Origin: Paracentrotus lividus
Lineage: Eukaryota > Echinodermata > Echinoidea > Camarodonta > Echinidae
DNA length: 64,000 nucleotides
Assembly (NCBI GenBank): GCA_940671915.1
Contig: CALNVZ010003425.1
Coordinates: 38,710,939-38,774,938, forward strand
Direction: 5' to 3'
Made by a program: the position numbers and the translations under genes. This document shows, piece after piece, positions 42,716 through 55,000 of this stretch. The notes beneath the pieces were generated by a model, which worked only from the letters and a program-made list of their open reading frames with translations, had not been told where the DNA came from and did no database searches. The stretch's first letter is position 1; each line of letters starts with the position of its first letter.

Positions 42716-44220
42716 GTCACACACGTGACAGAAAAACACAAAAAGTTTATGCCCCGGCAAAACCGTGACTCTGGTATATTACTATTTTTTCTCAAAAGCT
42801 AGATTTAATGTGCCTTGCATCTCACCAAATATGAATTCATGATAAGTTTTAATTAAGTGATTAATTAGCTAATAAATAAGTCACACACGTGACCCACTGG
42901 TTACGTGTGTGACATTTTGGGAACAATACTCATTCCTGAACACAAAACTATGCTGTTGCAGGAATATAAGAGTATGGATTGAGCTCTCATTAGCTTGTAT
43001 TATTAAACTTAGCCTACAAGGACAATTGGCTGGAATGATTCCATTGTACAATTAAATAAAAAATAATAGAAAATAAAAAAATATCATTTGTCAAATTTTT
43101 AATTTTTCAAATGAGTATATCTCTTGAAAGTTATATAATATGATTATTGGGTATTACATAATCACTTTGCACACCTAAACATTGAAAATTAGTACAAAAA
43201 CAATTACATATTGATAATTTTAGTTAATTGCCTCTTCTGGTAAAATTGTATTTTTGTTAATTAAGAGCATAAAGCATACCCATTTGAAAACCTTGAACTT
43301 TTCTAATAGATGAATAAAGAACAAATGAATCATAAAACATTTCAGCATCAAACTGTGATTGTAAAGCTGATTTAATTCAATTTTTTTGTAATTTTCTATG
43401 TATTTCTCCTAATGGGGACATTGTGCCCCCTATGGCCTGTGAAAAATCAAAATACCTTGGTTTTTATAGGGTTAAGAAAGGAGAAAACATATTTTGAAAC
43501 TTCAGTCTATGATACCAGCTGCATTGAATGTCATATTTGGCCTTAAAGTCAATAAAAATGAATATGTCGGAAATCAATAGTTTTGAAAAATAAAAGCACT
43601 ATGACGATTTTGACCTTTTTCTAATTGTCTTGGTTCAAGGTTAAAAATAAGCAAAAAAGTTCACTAAGTTCATGAAAGTTTAACCACAGCTGGTCCTCAT
43701 TGCTAAAAATGTATATTTATTGTATATTATGTATACTATTTTCATCTTTCTGTACAGTATGCTATATGTCACACACGTGACCCCCCCCCCCAAAAAAAAA
43801 AAAAATAAATAAATAAATAAAATAAAATAAAATAAAAATAAATAAATGTCACACACGTGACCCGACATCGTATATAAAGAACTTTTAAAGATAATTCTTA
43901 TCCAATGGTATTTCTTTGTTAACAGATCCATAATGCATATAACAAGGACATGTTATAATTTCAAAACTCACAAAAATTTAAAAATGAAATTGAACTTTCA
44001 AAATCCATGAAATCATACTTCTATTTGAAGTAACACACGTGACCCACTTTTTTTTGTCCTCTGACCTTGAACATGCATAATTGTAAACAGCAAGAAATAT
44101 ATTCAAATCATAGACGACAAAACATGTTATTGTCTATAAATATTAAATTAGTATATCTTTGAAACTTTTAGAGCTATAACCAATTAAAGTCAAGATTTGT
44201 CATAATTTTGGTCACACACC
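42716..44220. repeat. Region punctuated by GTCACACACGTGACC words
   Basis: The word occurs at 42716, 42880, 43768, 43848 and 44031 (as TAACACACGTGACCC), inverted at 42902 (TACGTGTGTGAC), and truncated at 44211 where a foldback begins. The body is AT-rich and non-coding. It is probably one transposable element; ends not identified. Confidence 0.65.
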
Positions 44221-45263
44221 ATTGCTCAGGTAGGATATTTTTTGTGTGCTCCAGCAACATCATTTTGCTCCGGCGTTAATTTCTTGAAGTTGTTTGTCCC
44301 CGCTTCCACTTATCGGCACCCGGGCTATATCTTGGACGTTCCCCCAAGCGTTCCCGGGGAATGAAAAGTAAAAAAAAAGTTTGCCAACCCCCACAATGCC
44401 CATTTTTGTCATTTCTCTCATTTTGGGGCCCCTTATTTGTTTACCCGACTGACCAAGGTCCCCTCCATCCTACCCCCGCGAAACGCGTCTGAAGTATATG
44501 ATTGTTATTGCTCTTTACGTTAAATTAAAGTTTAGGGTCACAGACATTGGTCTCTTGTCTAGGGGAGGGTTGAAATAAAAAGTGAGATCGGTGAAAAATT
44601 GAAAAATTTTCATTTATTTTTATTGTCAAAACAATGGAAAATAGAAACAACCATGAATACTTAATCCTTACCATTTTCCCCAAAATTTTATTTCAGCCTT
44701 AAATGAAAATTTTTCAATTTTTCACCGATCTCAATTTTTATTTCAACCCTCCCCTAGACAAGGTTTTAAATGGTGACAATAGTCTATTTTTCATTATGAT
44801 TTATGTTTAACTAAGATTCTACAATTCATTTTTGGGAAGATAGAAATTTCCACCTTGTAATGAATAAAATCAATTTTGATCAACAATCGAAATAAACTCT
44901 GACCCTTCCCCTAGACAATAAATCAAATTCTTTGACCATATAAACCTAGATTTACTTAGAGAACAATAACAACCCTATACCTCACTCGCGTATCATGGGA
45001 TAGGACTAAGGGGGCCTTGGTCAGCCGGGTAAACAAAAAAGGGCCCCAAAATGAGAAAAAATGACAAAAATAAGCATTGTGTGGGTTGACAAACTTTTTT
45101 TTTGTTTTTATATATCCGGGAATGGTTGTGGGAACGTCCAAGATATAACCAGAGTCCCAAAAAGTGAAAGTAGGGACAAACAATTTCAAGAAATTAAAGC
45201 CGGAGCAAAAAGATGTTGCTGGATCACATTTTAAAAATCCAACTTTTATGAGCAACAGTGTAT
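44213..45263. mobile_element. Foldback element with two nested pairs of inverted repeats
   Basis: Outer arms of ~250 bp (CCAGCAACATC, GGGGCCCCTTATTTGTTTAC, GACCAAGG on the left, mirrored at 44990-45250) enclose inner arms. The inner arms share TAGGGGAGGGTTGAAATAAA at about 44560 and the mirror at about 44750. A related single arm lies at 42270-42350. Confidence 0.75.
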
Positions 45264-46063
45264 AACCCTACAACACTTTGCAGCAAAACAACAGTAAAAC
45301 GTTTTTCCTGCGGATCCCGAAGGCACCATCCCGAAGGCACTAAAATGTCAATTTTTATAGTCTATTTTTCCCCTCTAGATTTTGGTCTAGAAAAGACTTG
45401 GAGAGGGGCGCGGTCCCCCTGTATCCGTACAAGAGTTCATGGTTCTGTCAACATATAAATGTAGGTCACCATGGCCCGGGGCGGGGGCGGGGGGCGGGCG
45501 CGTGTTCCCATCCATGCGATTTTTTCTTTTTTTTTTTTGCTAATATTTTTTTTTTTAATTAAGTGAATGCCAGCTATGAAGCTAACGGAAGAGGCAAAAT
45601 GTAGTCATTTACTCTCAATATGATTAATGTTATAAGGCAAAATTTTTCGGCTCGCGCTTTCTGCGTAATGTCGAAGCGAGGTGATTATTCAAGAGAGTTT
45701 TGATACTAACAATACAGTGTCTTTGGGTCACTTTATTCCGCTTGAGTGTATTATTAATTCCCTTCCGGTGTTTCCGCCCCCCCCCCCCCCCAGTCATGCA
45801 TGAATCGCCGCGCTTAGTAATACCCCCCCCCCACCCATACGGGGTATTATTTATTTATTATTTATTTATTATTATTATTTTTTGCAGTTGGCGTTCCATA
45901 GTAAGCAAAAAAGGGCAATTGAGGTCATCCTCCCTTGTTTACCCGTACCGGTAATGATAAGTAATGTCAGCTGAGTATTTCCAAAACTCCGAGGAAAGAG
46001 AGCTTGAACTGTTAGATAATCAAATAGAAAGTCATTCCAATTCGAAGAGGAGCTTCTCTTTAA

Positions 46064-46097
46064 ATGCGAGACAAGAAGAAAACTGTAGTAGTAACAG
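46064..46097 (+). CDS. PGPEP1: PGPEP1 exon 1 (MRDKKKTVVVTG)
   Basis: 34 coding nt ending in phase 1 before donor GTAGGT. VVVTG is the invariant first strand of C15 peptidases. Its split Gly codon is completed by GG at the start of exon 2. Chosen over other ATGs because no other upstream sequence gives VVVTG before a donor. Confidence 0.88.
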
Positions 46098-49000
46098 GTA
46101 GGTTTTTGGTAACGGATGAAATGCTTTTTTTGTGTGTGTTTGTGATTGTGATTGTGTACGATACGATGTACTGAGTTGGTTTGAGTTTTGCCTGTCATGT
46201 TTGCGATTCGTACCGGGAATGTTCCGGGTCACTGGCTGGCAGCAAGCCGGTTGCTCTGCATTGTCTTTACCATCTTCCCACACGTATTTGAATGATCTTA
46301 CAAATTAGCTACATATTTGTCTTAATGTTTATTATTGTATTTTATTTACTTGTTTGAAAAGGCAAACTTAACAGATCATCTGGCTTGTTTTTCTTTGTTG
46401 ACAGTCGAGGGGGGGGGGGGACTAACGTTAGGCCCTAGCAAGGAGGCTGATCAAACAAATTGCATCATCTCATTAAAAAAAAAATTAAGTTGGAGCAGAT
46501 ACAATTAGGTCAATAGGTAAGATCTAACTGTTTAATGCAACATAAATAAATCTACATGTAGACTAGATTCTGAAGTGATTCCTGAAGTTACGTACTAAAG
46601 TTGTAAAGTTGCAATAACATAAAAATATGGTTGACAATTCCCTTGATCATCTTTTCATCTCCTTTTTAAATTTTTTATTTATTTATTTATTGATTATTAT
46701 TATTATTATTATTATTTTCCAAGATTTTGACGATGTTCTGTATAAAAACTATACCAATTTCTCACCCAAGTCGTAATATTCTACACAATGGTCAGTATGG
46801 TTCCGTAAGGGATTATCCACATCGACGGCTCTCCTTGATTTTATTATAAAGTTTCTGATTCCATATGATTCCCAAAATATTTGCATTGGTTTATTTCTCG
46901 GATTTAAGGAAAGGCATTCGATACTTAACCCACCAACATATCATTCTTTACCCATGAAATCTTTTATGCATAATGAGAATACGTGCTACCATTGGCGAAA
47001 ATTCTTCAAATAATTATTCTATCATATCGTTTTCAGTTTTGTATCAGTCGTAACAAATAATTCTTCTTTGAAACGCGATAAAGATGGAGATCACCACACC
47101 ACTAGCGATCTACTGCTATGCGACCCCGATACTCCATTTTTCTGATATATATTAACGATATCTGCACATTCTTCTAAATTATTCACATTTAGATTTTATA
47201 GCTGACGACACCAGTGTGTTCATCGTCTCATCACAAATCTGTTTCGTATTGGCAAATAGTTCAATAATGAATTAGAAAAACTATAAATGGTAATTAACAA
47301 TCGATTAGTTTTGAACATCACAGAGACAAATGCTAATGATTTACAAAGAAAAATTGAGAAAGAAAGAGTGGAATTAAATCAACAAGTTTCAAGTATTCAA
47401 CACTGGTGTTCCACTTTTTCAAAATTTTATGAGTATATATTGATGAATAAACTTTCATGGCAATGAACACATTCGGTGTGCGTTGTAATCGTGCTATCTA
47501 AAGGTGTGGGTATCCTCACATAGATTCAAACACTTTACCACAATATATTTCTGATTATGTTATATTATGCTTTAATTGTCTTCGCATCTTAATTACTGCA
47601 ATTATTATTCTGGTCAAACTCCTCTAGATTAACTTTTATCATAGATGATATATACTCTCAGCGAAGAGGCCTCAAGGATAATTTTGCAACACTCACTGAT
47701 TATCCCATGAACGTTGCCGGACTTTTTCAACAATTCTCAATTACTTAATCTGTTGTAATAATAGGATATGATATTGCATATTTATGTTTCTTTGCTCCAA
47801 ATCGCTAATTCTGATCCTCTATTGTTGGTCTAAGTTTTTGCTTAATAATTTTACGTCTCATCAAACGATAACTACTCGACCGCAGTTTATTTGATTACTC
47901 ATTTACCTGTTCGAACCTCAATCTCTCCGTATTCAAGTTTCTTTAAAGGCCTTCTTTTCACTATTACTCATTAGCATTTAAATAAGCTCTTAACGCCGGC
48001 TTCTTATTCTTTTAAACGTAACTATAATACCAACACTTCTTTAAGCTTTCGTTTCTTAATTCTAAGCTATGTTTGTAGAAGCTACCTCGTGTTTTAATGT
48101 ATGTGTTTCATGTTTAATGTTTCGTTTAATGTATGTTAATCGCTAATTTAACTGTTGGGGTCAACGTCTTATAAGGCTATAGCTACTTTTTGGTTGGCCC
48201 ACATTTTCATAAATATTAAGTTTATATGTTTTGTTCAAATATCTTGGTATAATTATATCTATGTATGTTTTTTATTGAGGATGTAAATAAATTTGATTGA
48301 AGTTGAATAGAATGAATGAAAACATATAAATGATAGGATTCAATGTGCACAGTTTAACATATCCATGGTTTTTAGAGGCGTCTTAAAAGAAACAGTGGCA
48401 ATAAATGCCATAGTTTCATTATCATTATTAAAGTTATTTACGCATTATTTATTATTATTATTATTATTATTGTTATTGTTATTGTTTATTGTTTATTGTT
48501 ATTGTTATTATTATTATTATTTGTTTGGGGGGGGGGTCTTCTTTCCCTTCACATCTTCTTCCTCTCATCTTGCTTCTTCTTCTATCTCCTCCTTTATCTC
48601 ATCACCTACAAAAATTTATCTCTTCTTTTTCTCCTCTGTCTCCCTCTTTTCCTATGTCTTCTGTTCTTCATCTGTTTCTTTCTTTCCCTCCCTTCTCTTC
48701 TTTTTAATCTCGTCTTGTTCTTCTTCTCATCCTCCTTTCATTTATTTCATCTCCCACAGATATCTTCTTCTTCCTCTTCTTCTCTGTCTCCTTTCTCTTT
48801 TCCTCTGTCTTCTTCTTTAACTCCTTATGTTTTTTCTTCCTCTTTTTTCTCTTCGTTTTGCTTGTCTCCTTCTCTTTTTTGTTCTTCTTTCATCTCCATC
48901 TCCCATAGATTTTTTCTTTGTCTTCCTCTTCTCTGTCTCATCCTCCTTCTTCTTCATCATCCCGAACTCCTTCTTTCTCTTCATCTTTTTCTCCTTTTCT

Positions 49001-52000
49001 CATCTCTGTCTCCTCCCTGTTTTCCTTTGTCTTCTTCACCTGTGTGTTCTTTTCTCCTCTTCCTCCTTATCTGTATTTTTCTTTCTCTCCTTTTGCTTCA
49101 TATTTTTTCTCTCATTTCCTTCCTGTTCTTCTCTTCCTCCTTCATCTCCATCTCTTCCCTTTTGTCTTCCTCTTCTCTCTTTTCTCCTTTAATCTACAAC
49201 TCCTTCTGGTTTGTATCCTTTATCTCCTTTCTTATTTTCTTCTTCTGTCTCACCTTCTTCTTGTTTTTAACTTCTTACATCCTTCTTCACCTTAACTTCC
49301 TATACATTTCTTCTTCCTACATGGATGTCCTACTTTTTTTCTTTTTTTTAATCTCTCTTTCTTTCCCTTCTCTGTCTCCTTGGTCTCTTACTTCATCTAC
49401 TTTCCTTTTGTCTTCTTCTACCTCATAGATTCTGGTTCTTCTTTTCTTTGTTCTCCTTATTCTTGTTCATATTAGTTTTACTAAAGACCTACATGTACTC
49501 TGCATCTCCTCTCGGCTCTCTAACCATTGTTTAAAATTTTAAATAAAACATTATTTTCTTTCTTCAAAGCTGGTGTATAATATACATATAATATTTTTTT
49601 TCTTCAAATTTTGAGATTCCTTTGAATTAAAATGAAAGGTTATATGATATAAGACATGAATGTTACTTGAATTATGAGATCTCAAAGTCATTATAAATGC
49701 CAACAAGTTACTATTAAAAGAAATATGGTTTCCCGACAAATTAGCTTTATTTGTCTTTTTCAACATAAAACTACTTTATACACAAATGGGGACGGAAATG
49801 TCATGACATTATCTTCGTATAGCTCTTTGACATAGATTAACAAAATGTATGAAATGATCATCTAGAAAATCTATTTTAAGGGAAATAATATCAATGCCTG
49901 TAGAGGGCACCAGATCTGTTCTAACTGCTAAATTCAAATTTTTGCAAAGGTTCATTAATTGGTGTAACGATCACTTTGTTTGTTTTTTCAGTTAGGGTAT
50001 TTCAGAAGAGACCAATATGATAATAAATCTTACCAAGACTGTAACCGAGCATTAACAATGAGCGATAATCTTGTTTTGGTATTAAATGCTTTTTTTTAAA
50101 TCTTATAAAATATAATTTGTCAAGTAGACTGTTGTATAATTGAAATTGGGAATCTACATGAAGTTATACAGCTTTAAACTTGATACCAAAATGCCATCTC
50201 TCCCAAAACTAATTGATCCCTTTCTACTTTGATAATAGATGGGTGATGTTGATGTTAAAAATTCCATACTAAATATAGACCAAATATAAACTAGACCAAA
50301 TCGTTTGGGAGCGTAGTTGGAAAGTGGTTCAAGAATTAATTATGATATTTGAAATGGAAGGAAATTATCGCCACAATGGACTGGTGTAACTTTAAAAGGC
50401 TTGCTTATATTTTATTTGTATAAATATATCCAATGAATATTACAATGTGAGACTTTCACAACATATTTGGTGTTAAAGACCGTGGACGGAGTGAGTACAA
50501 CCTTACATCGATTGAAAGCTAATTAGGCGTATAACATGAATACACACAAATAAATTCATTTTCCATAACAGTATTCATAAAAAGATGATTCGAACTCAAC
50601 CAGGCCATCCTCCAAATATCTCGAAAAAAGTTACCCTAATTTAAAGTCGCTGGTGATGAGTCAAAGAATGTTAAGGGAATGCTCTACGGCCAGGCATGAT
50701 TGGTTTCGCCTTTAGAAAACACGTTTGTATTGCTATGTCAGAACAATAGAACCATGTGTGCTAAAATTTCTTGTTATGAAATGAAAGGGTAATTCATTCA
50801 GCATTTAGCATGTAGCATTCCGTTAACATTTTTTGACGTCATCACCAGCGACTTCAAAATAGGGGTAAACTTTTCGAGTATTTGGGAGGGATGCCTGGTT
50901 GAGGTTCGATCATCTTTTAATGAATACTTTCTAGATGGACAATAAAACGCTTAAATTGGTATTGTTGTATATATGTAAATTATTAGCTTTCGTTTTCATT
51001 ATATGTAATTTGGGTTTTCATTTCTCGGTCCCGGTCTGGGGCTTTAAACATTTTCTGATGTGGCAATTCCACAGAATTTTGGACATGACACAAAACAAGA
51101 AGTGTGTATCCTAGGGTTATTTAATTTATTATCGTCGTTGTTGTTAGAAGCATAGAATCTTTCAAATTCAACAAAAAAAAATTTCTTCAAATTTCATTGA
51201 TTTCAAAATCTGGAACCCTCATTAAAACAAATTATGTGAGGAAATAGATAAGCAAAATTCACTCTTTTTGAAATTTTCGATGGTTTCGTTATAATTTTTC
51301 CTAATTTTTTTTCCAAAATGAAAATGGTGAATACTTTGGTGCATTCCAAAAATCATGGGATATTTGGTAAAATACAAAGGGAACCCTCATTAAAAACAAA
51401 TATGTGAGAAATAGATAAGGGCAAGTCCAAGCTATTTGATCACTCATGAGTGAAAATTTCAAAATGGTTCAAAAAAGACAAATGGTGTCATTTGAAAGCC
51501 AAGATGTTAAAGTACATGAAATTTTATAACGGAAAAAAAAAAAGCTCATGAATGACCAATAATAAATGAATACATTTGCATAAATTAAAAATTTGAGTAC
51601 GCGTGGGACATTAAATTTTTGGCTTTATAAAAGATATCTTTAATAAAGTTTTACACATTTCTATCCCAATATTAGTGGGACCACAAAGTTGAATGTCAAG
51701 TTATCATGGCTATGATTCAGTTTCTCAACTAATTAAATATGCAAATGAGGGATGGTACAAAATAGGCATGTCCCACGCGTTACTTTTTTAGGTCATTATT
51801 TCTCATTTGCAGAAAAAATAATGATTGAATTTTCATGAGACTTTCAAAAGACCAAATTTACAATAGGCTTCATCATAATCAGAAGAAAAAAGTTTAGTCT
51901 AATTTATCTAATTAACACCAATCTTTAATTAGATTTGGTAACGCGTGGGACCATTTCAGTAACGCGTTGGGACAACGTGTGTAAAATCGTATGGACAGTC

Positions 52001-55000
52001 ATTTAGTTTTGCCAATATGGAAGTGGGAATTCCTATAAACTGTTTGAACATTTGATAAATCAGTTAACGTGATCAGTGCATCCATTTGCCATCACCAAGA
52101 CCTTTAATTAAACTAAAATTAATGAAATTTTTTTTTTCTCCCCCAAAAAAAAAATGCTCAATTTGGGATTTTCGCATGTGATGAAAAATGTGCACAATTC
52201 CTCAAATCTATCAAACAATAATGTTTTTCTTGGCATAGGGGGCTGCACAATATAATTTCCTTCATAGCAATGAAGAAAATAAACTGCTTTTAAAAGGGTT
52301 ATTTATACATGTAAGATCTCACAAGCAGTTTTTTGTTATTTGTTGCATTAAAGGCATACGTTAATGTTGCATGCTATGTACAGGTAGCCCATGGGCCCTA
52401 TTATATACATGTAGTCTTTAATAAAATAGTATGTAGTTTTAGACTGAAGCTTTATACATTTGAGTTATATAACTTCCATTGTTCATTCATTTTCAAAGTT
52501 TGTCATTCAGAGACAATGTGCTACACATTAGTTTAAGTTTCATTTTATATTGTGCGACCTATCACATGCATATATCTTTCTGATTTTTACAAGTTTTGTT
52601 CACAAGTTACTAGGCCTATACATATCCCTTCTCTTTTTGTCATGTAGTCAAAAAACAGAATGAATGTAAATATATTTGATGTGTGTAAACATACGATTAC
52701 TCAGGATTTATTGTCCAAATTCAAGGTTTTTGTTGAAAGTATAACATTAGCACGTCACTGTGACTATGAGATGAACAGGTATGATACCCAATTGACTTTC
52801 AATATGTACAGTAACAATGACTTAAAAAGCTTTGCATTATATGATGGGCATTGTTAATAGGCCTACATGTAATCTATGGTTCTAGAACAACTACCCCTAG
52901 ACAACTCTCCTGAGACAACTACCCCCTCCCCCTCCTATAAAATACCCCATTACGATACACCTAACCCATACCCTATTTCTGGGGGTAGTTGTCCTGGGGT
53001 TAATTGTCCAGGGGTATAGTTGTCCTGATACCAATAAATGTAATCTGAAGAGCCTACTTTCAACCATTTTCATCAGACAATTTTCATAATCTTCATAAAG
53101 ATAATATCTTAAAGTACATTTATTTATATAATAATTAATTATTTAATTGATTTTTAGTGATAAATAAACCATTTCCTTCAGGAAATGGATTCAAACATTC
53201 TGCATCTGTCTTATTGCTTAAATAAATACCAAACTCAACCTTTTCTCACGTAAAAGTGTCATTAACAGTATATTATGCATATTGACAAAAGTGTCCCATG
53301 CGTTACTTGTCCCACGCGTTACTATACCTATATTTTTAAAATTGACCTTGAGAAAAAACTAAAGGATGAATTTTTATGAAACTTTTGATTAATCTTCAGT
53401 AATAGATGTATAACAAGTTGTGTGCAATGATTTTCCAGGGTGAAAAGTATTTTCACAATATTTCAGAAACAAGTAAAACAAGAAAAAAATATGAATTTTG
53501 TGGTCCCACGCGTTACTGGCGAATTAATTAGCATAAATTAATTACGTAACAAGTAATTCTGATTATTTTTGTTGTTTTGTATGAAAATACCTACTATCTA
53601 CCAGAAACTACCCAAGAAATGAGCTTTGGTTACTAAATATAAGATATAGGGCTAAATATACTTGTGATTTCCCACGCGTTACTAGTGCAAAATAGCTTGG
53701 ACTTGCCCATAAGCAAAATTCACTCTTTTGCAATTTTCGATGGTTTCATTTATAATCTTTTCCTAATTTTTTTTCCAAAATAAAAATGGTGAATACTTTG
53801 GTGCATTCCAAAAATCATGGGATATATGGTAAAATACAAAGGGACGAAAAGCAGGGCAGATGTAAGAGTAACATCAGTTACTTAACGTCAGTTAACGACA
53901 TCCCTTCAGTAGATTTGTTATAGCATAAGAGAAAAATACAAATTATAAAAAAAAATTTGCACATCCTCTCTGAATAGTCTAGGTATGATATTATATGATA
54001 TTTATATATCTACCATGTCTCGGACATTCATGAGATAATGTCATTGGAATCCAGACCATCAAAATCCATGTCCGTTTTTCTGTAACGTCAGTTACCAGCA
54101 CATATTTGTTTGTCATTTCATAGGGATAACATTTTTGTCACATATTTTTCTCCCAATCCCTTCAGTATCGTGAGATTATTAAGCTGTATTAATTAGAAGA
54201 CCAATGTATTATTATCTACCAAGCTACAATACAAACAATCAAGCAAATTCATGATGTGTGTAACGTCAGTTACCGTTGAATTGCCCATACATGTACATGT
54301 ATATTAATACTATTTTCAAGTTACAAAATTGATTATTTTTAAGCAGAGAATGACGTTATTCTTTACCTGTAAGCTGTACACAAGGAACAAATTCTTCAAA
54401 CTGCGCTGAAAATCTCTGCTGTTAAATATCTATATTAAAGCTCAACTTGAGTGGTTGTAGCCAAAAGTAAATTGGAAGGAATTGTATAAATATGTCTTCA
54501 CATTGTTCCATTTACCTATAAATATGCCTGCAAGAGATATGTTTATCTTCCATGCACGATTTCAGGTGAAATTTAGAGTAAATAGTGGTCAGGACTGTTA
54601 AATTGATGCAGCTGGGAACCCCGCTATCTCGCCGGAACTCCCCACACATAATACCGCACAGATACGGTGCGAACTACGGGCATGCAACTGTTCAATACAC
54701 TTTGCACGTGGTCACCGCGCGGCTGTGAGAAGTGACCACGTGGTGACGGCGCAACAATTTTCCTTTATTTGATCATTACTCAGCTATTTTACATTTTCTG
54801 ACAAAATCATTTGGCAATTATCATCTAATCTCACTACCACTAATATTAGTGTAAACTTGTTTTGATTCTGTTGGACATTTTTTAATGATCACTACAACTC
54901 AAGTTTATCTTTGAAATGTTACATGTACAAGTACATGTACATACATGTACAAGTACATGTACATACATGTACATTATGAGCTACATTTAATTCTACCTTT

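Larger units (their letters stand above)
39354..46063. other. Intergenic region between HERC1 and PGPEP1 start codons (divergent)
   Basis: Must contain the HERC1 promoter and first non-coding exon(s) and the PGPEP1 promoter, but I could not place either. Candidates are only suggestive: a CTCTCACTCTCAGATCTGAG-type C/T-rich stretch at 41310-41390 and AGATGGCGCCCCT at 41594. It also holds C-runs (41876, 45777), a (TTA)n stretch (45845-45885) and the repeats at 42180-45263. Confidence 0.5.
51062..54286. mobile_element. GGCAATTCC element with internal duplication and nested insertion
   Basis: Starts GGCAATTCCAC (51062) and ends GTTGAATTGCCC (54286). The right ~430 bp is homologous to the right end of 1336-3412, with TAACGTCAGTTACC words at 53868, 53883, 54081 and 54260. 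A ~168-bp segment is tandemly duplicated (51212-51379 and 51380-51418 plus 53709-53843), and the second copy is split by the 51419-53708 element. No clear target duplication. Confidence 0.7.

Noticed and set aside
48496-49428. 310-codon open frame (Ser/Phe/Leu-rich, membrane-like)
   Set aside because: Lies wholly in the pyrimidine tract, and two other long frames overlap it on the same strand. Composition explains it; no splice or start context.
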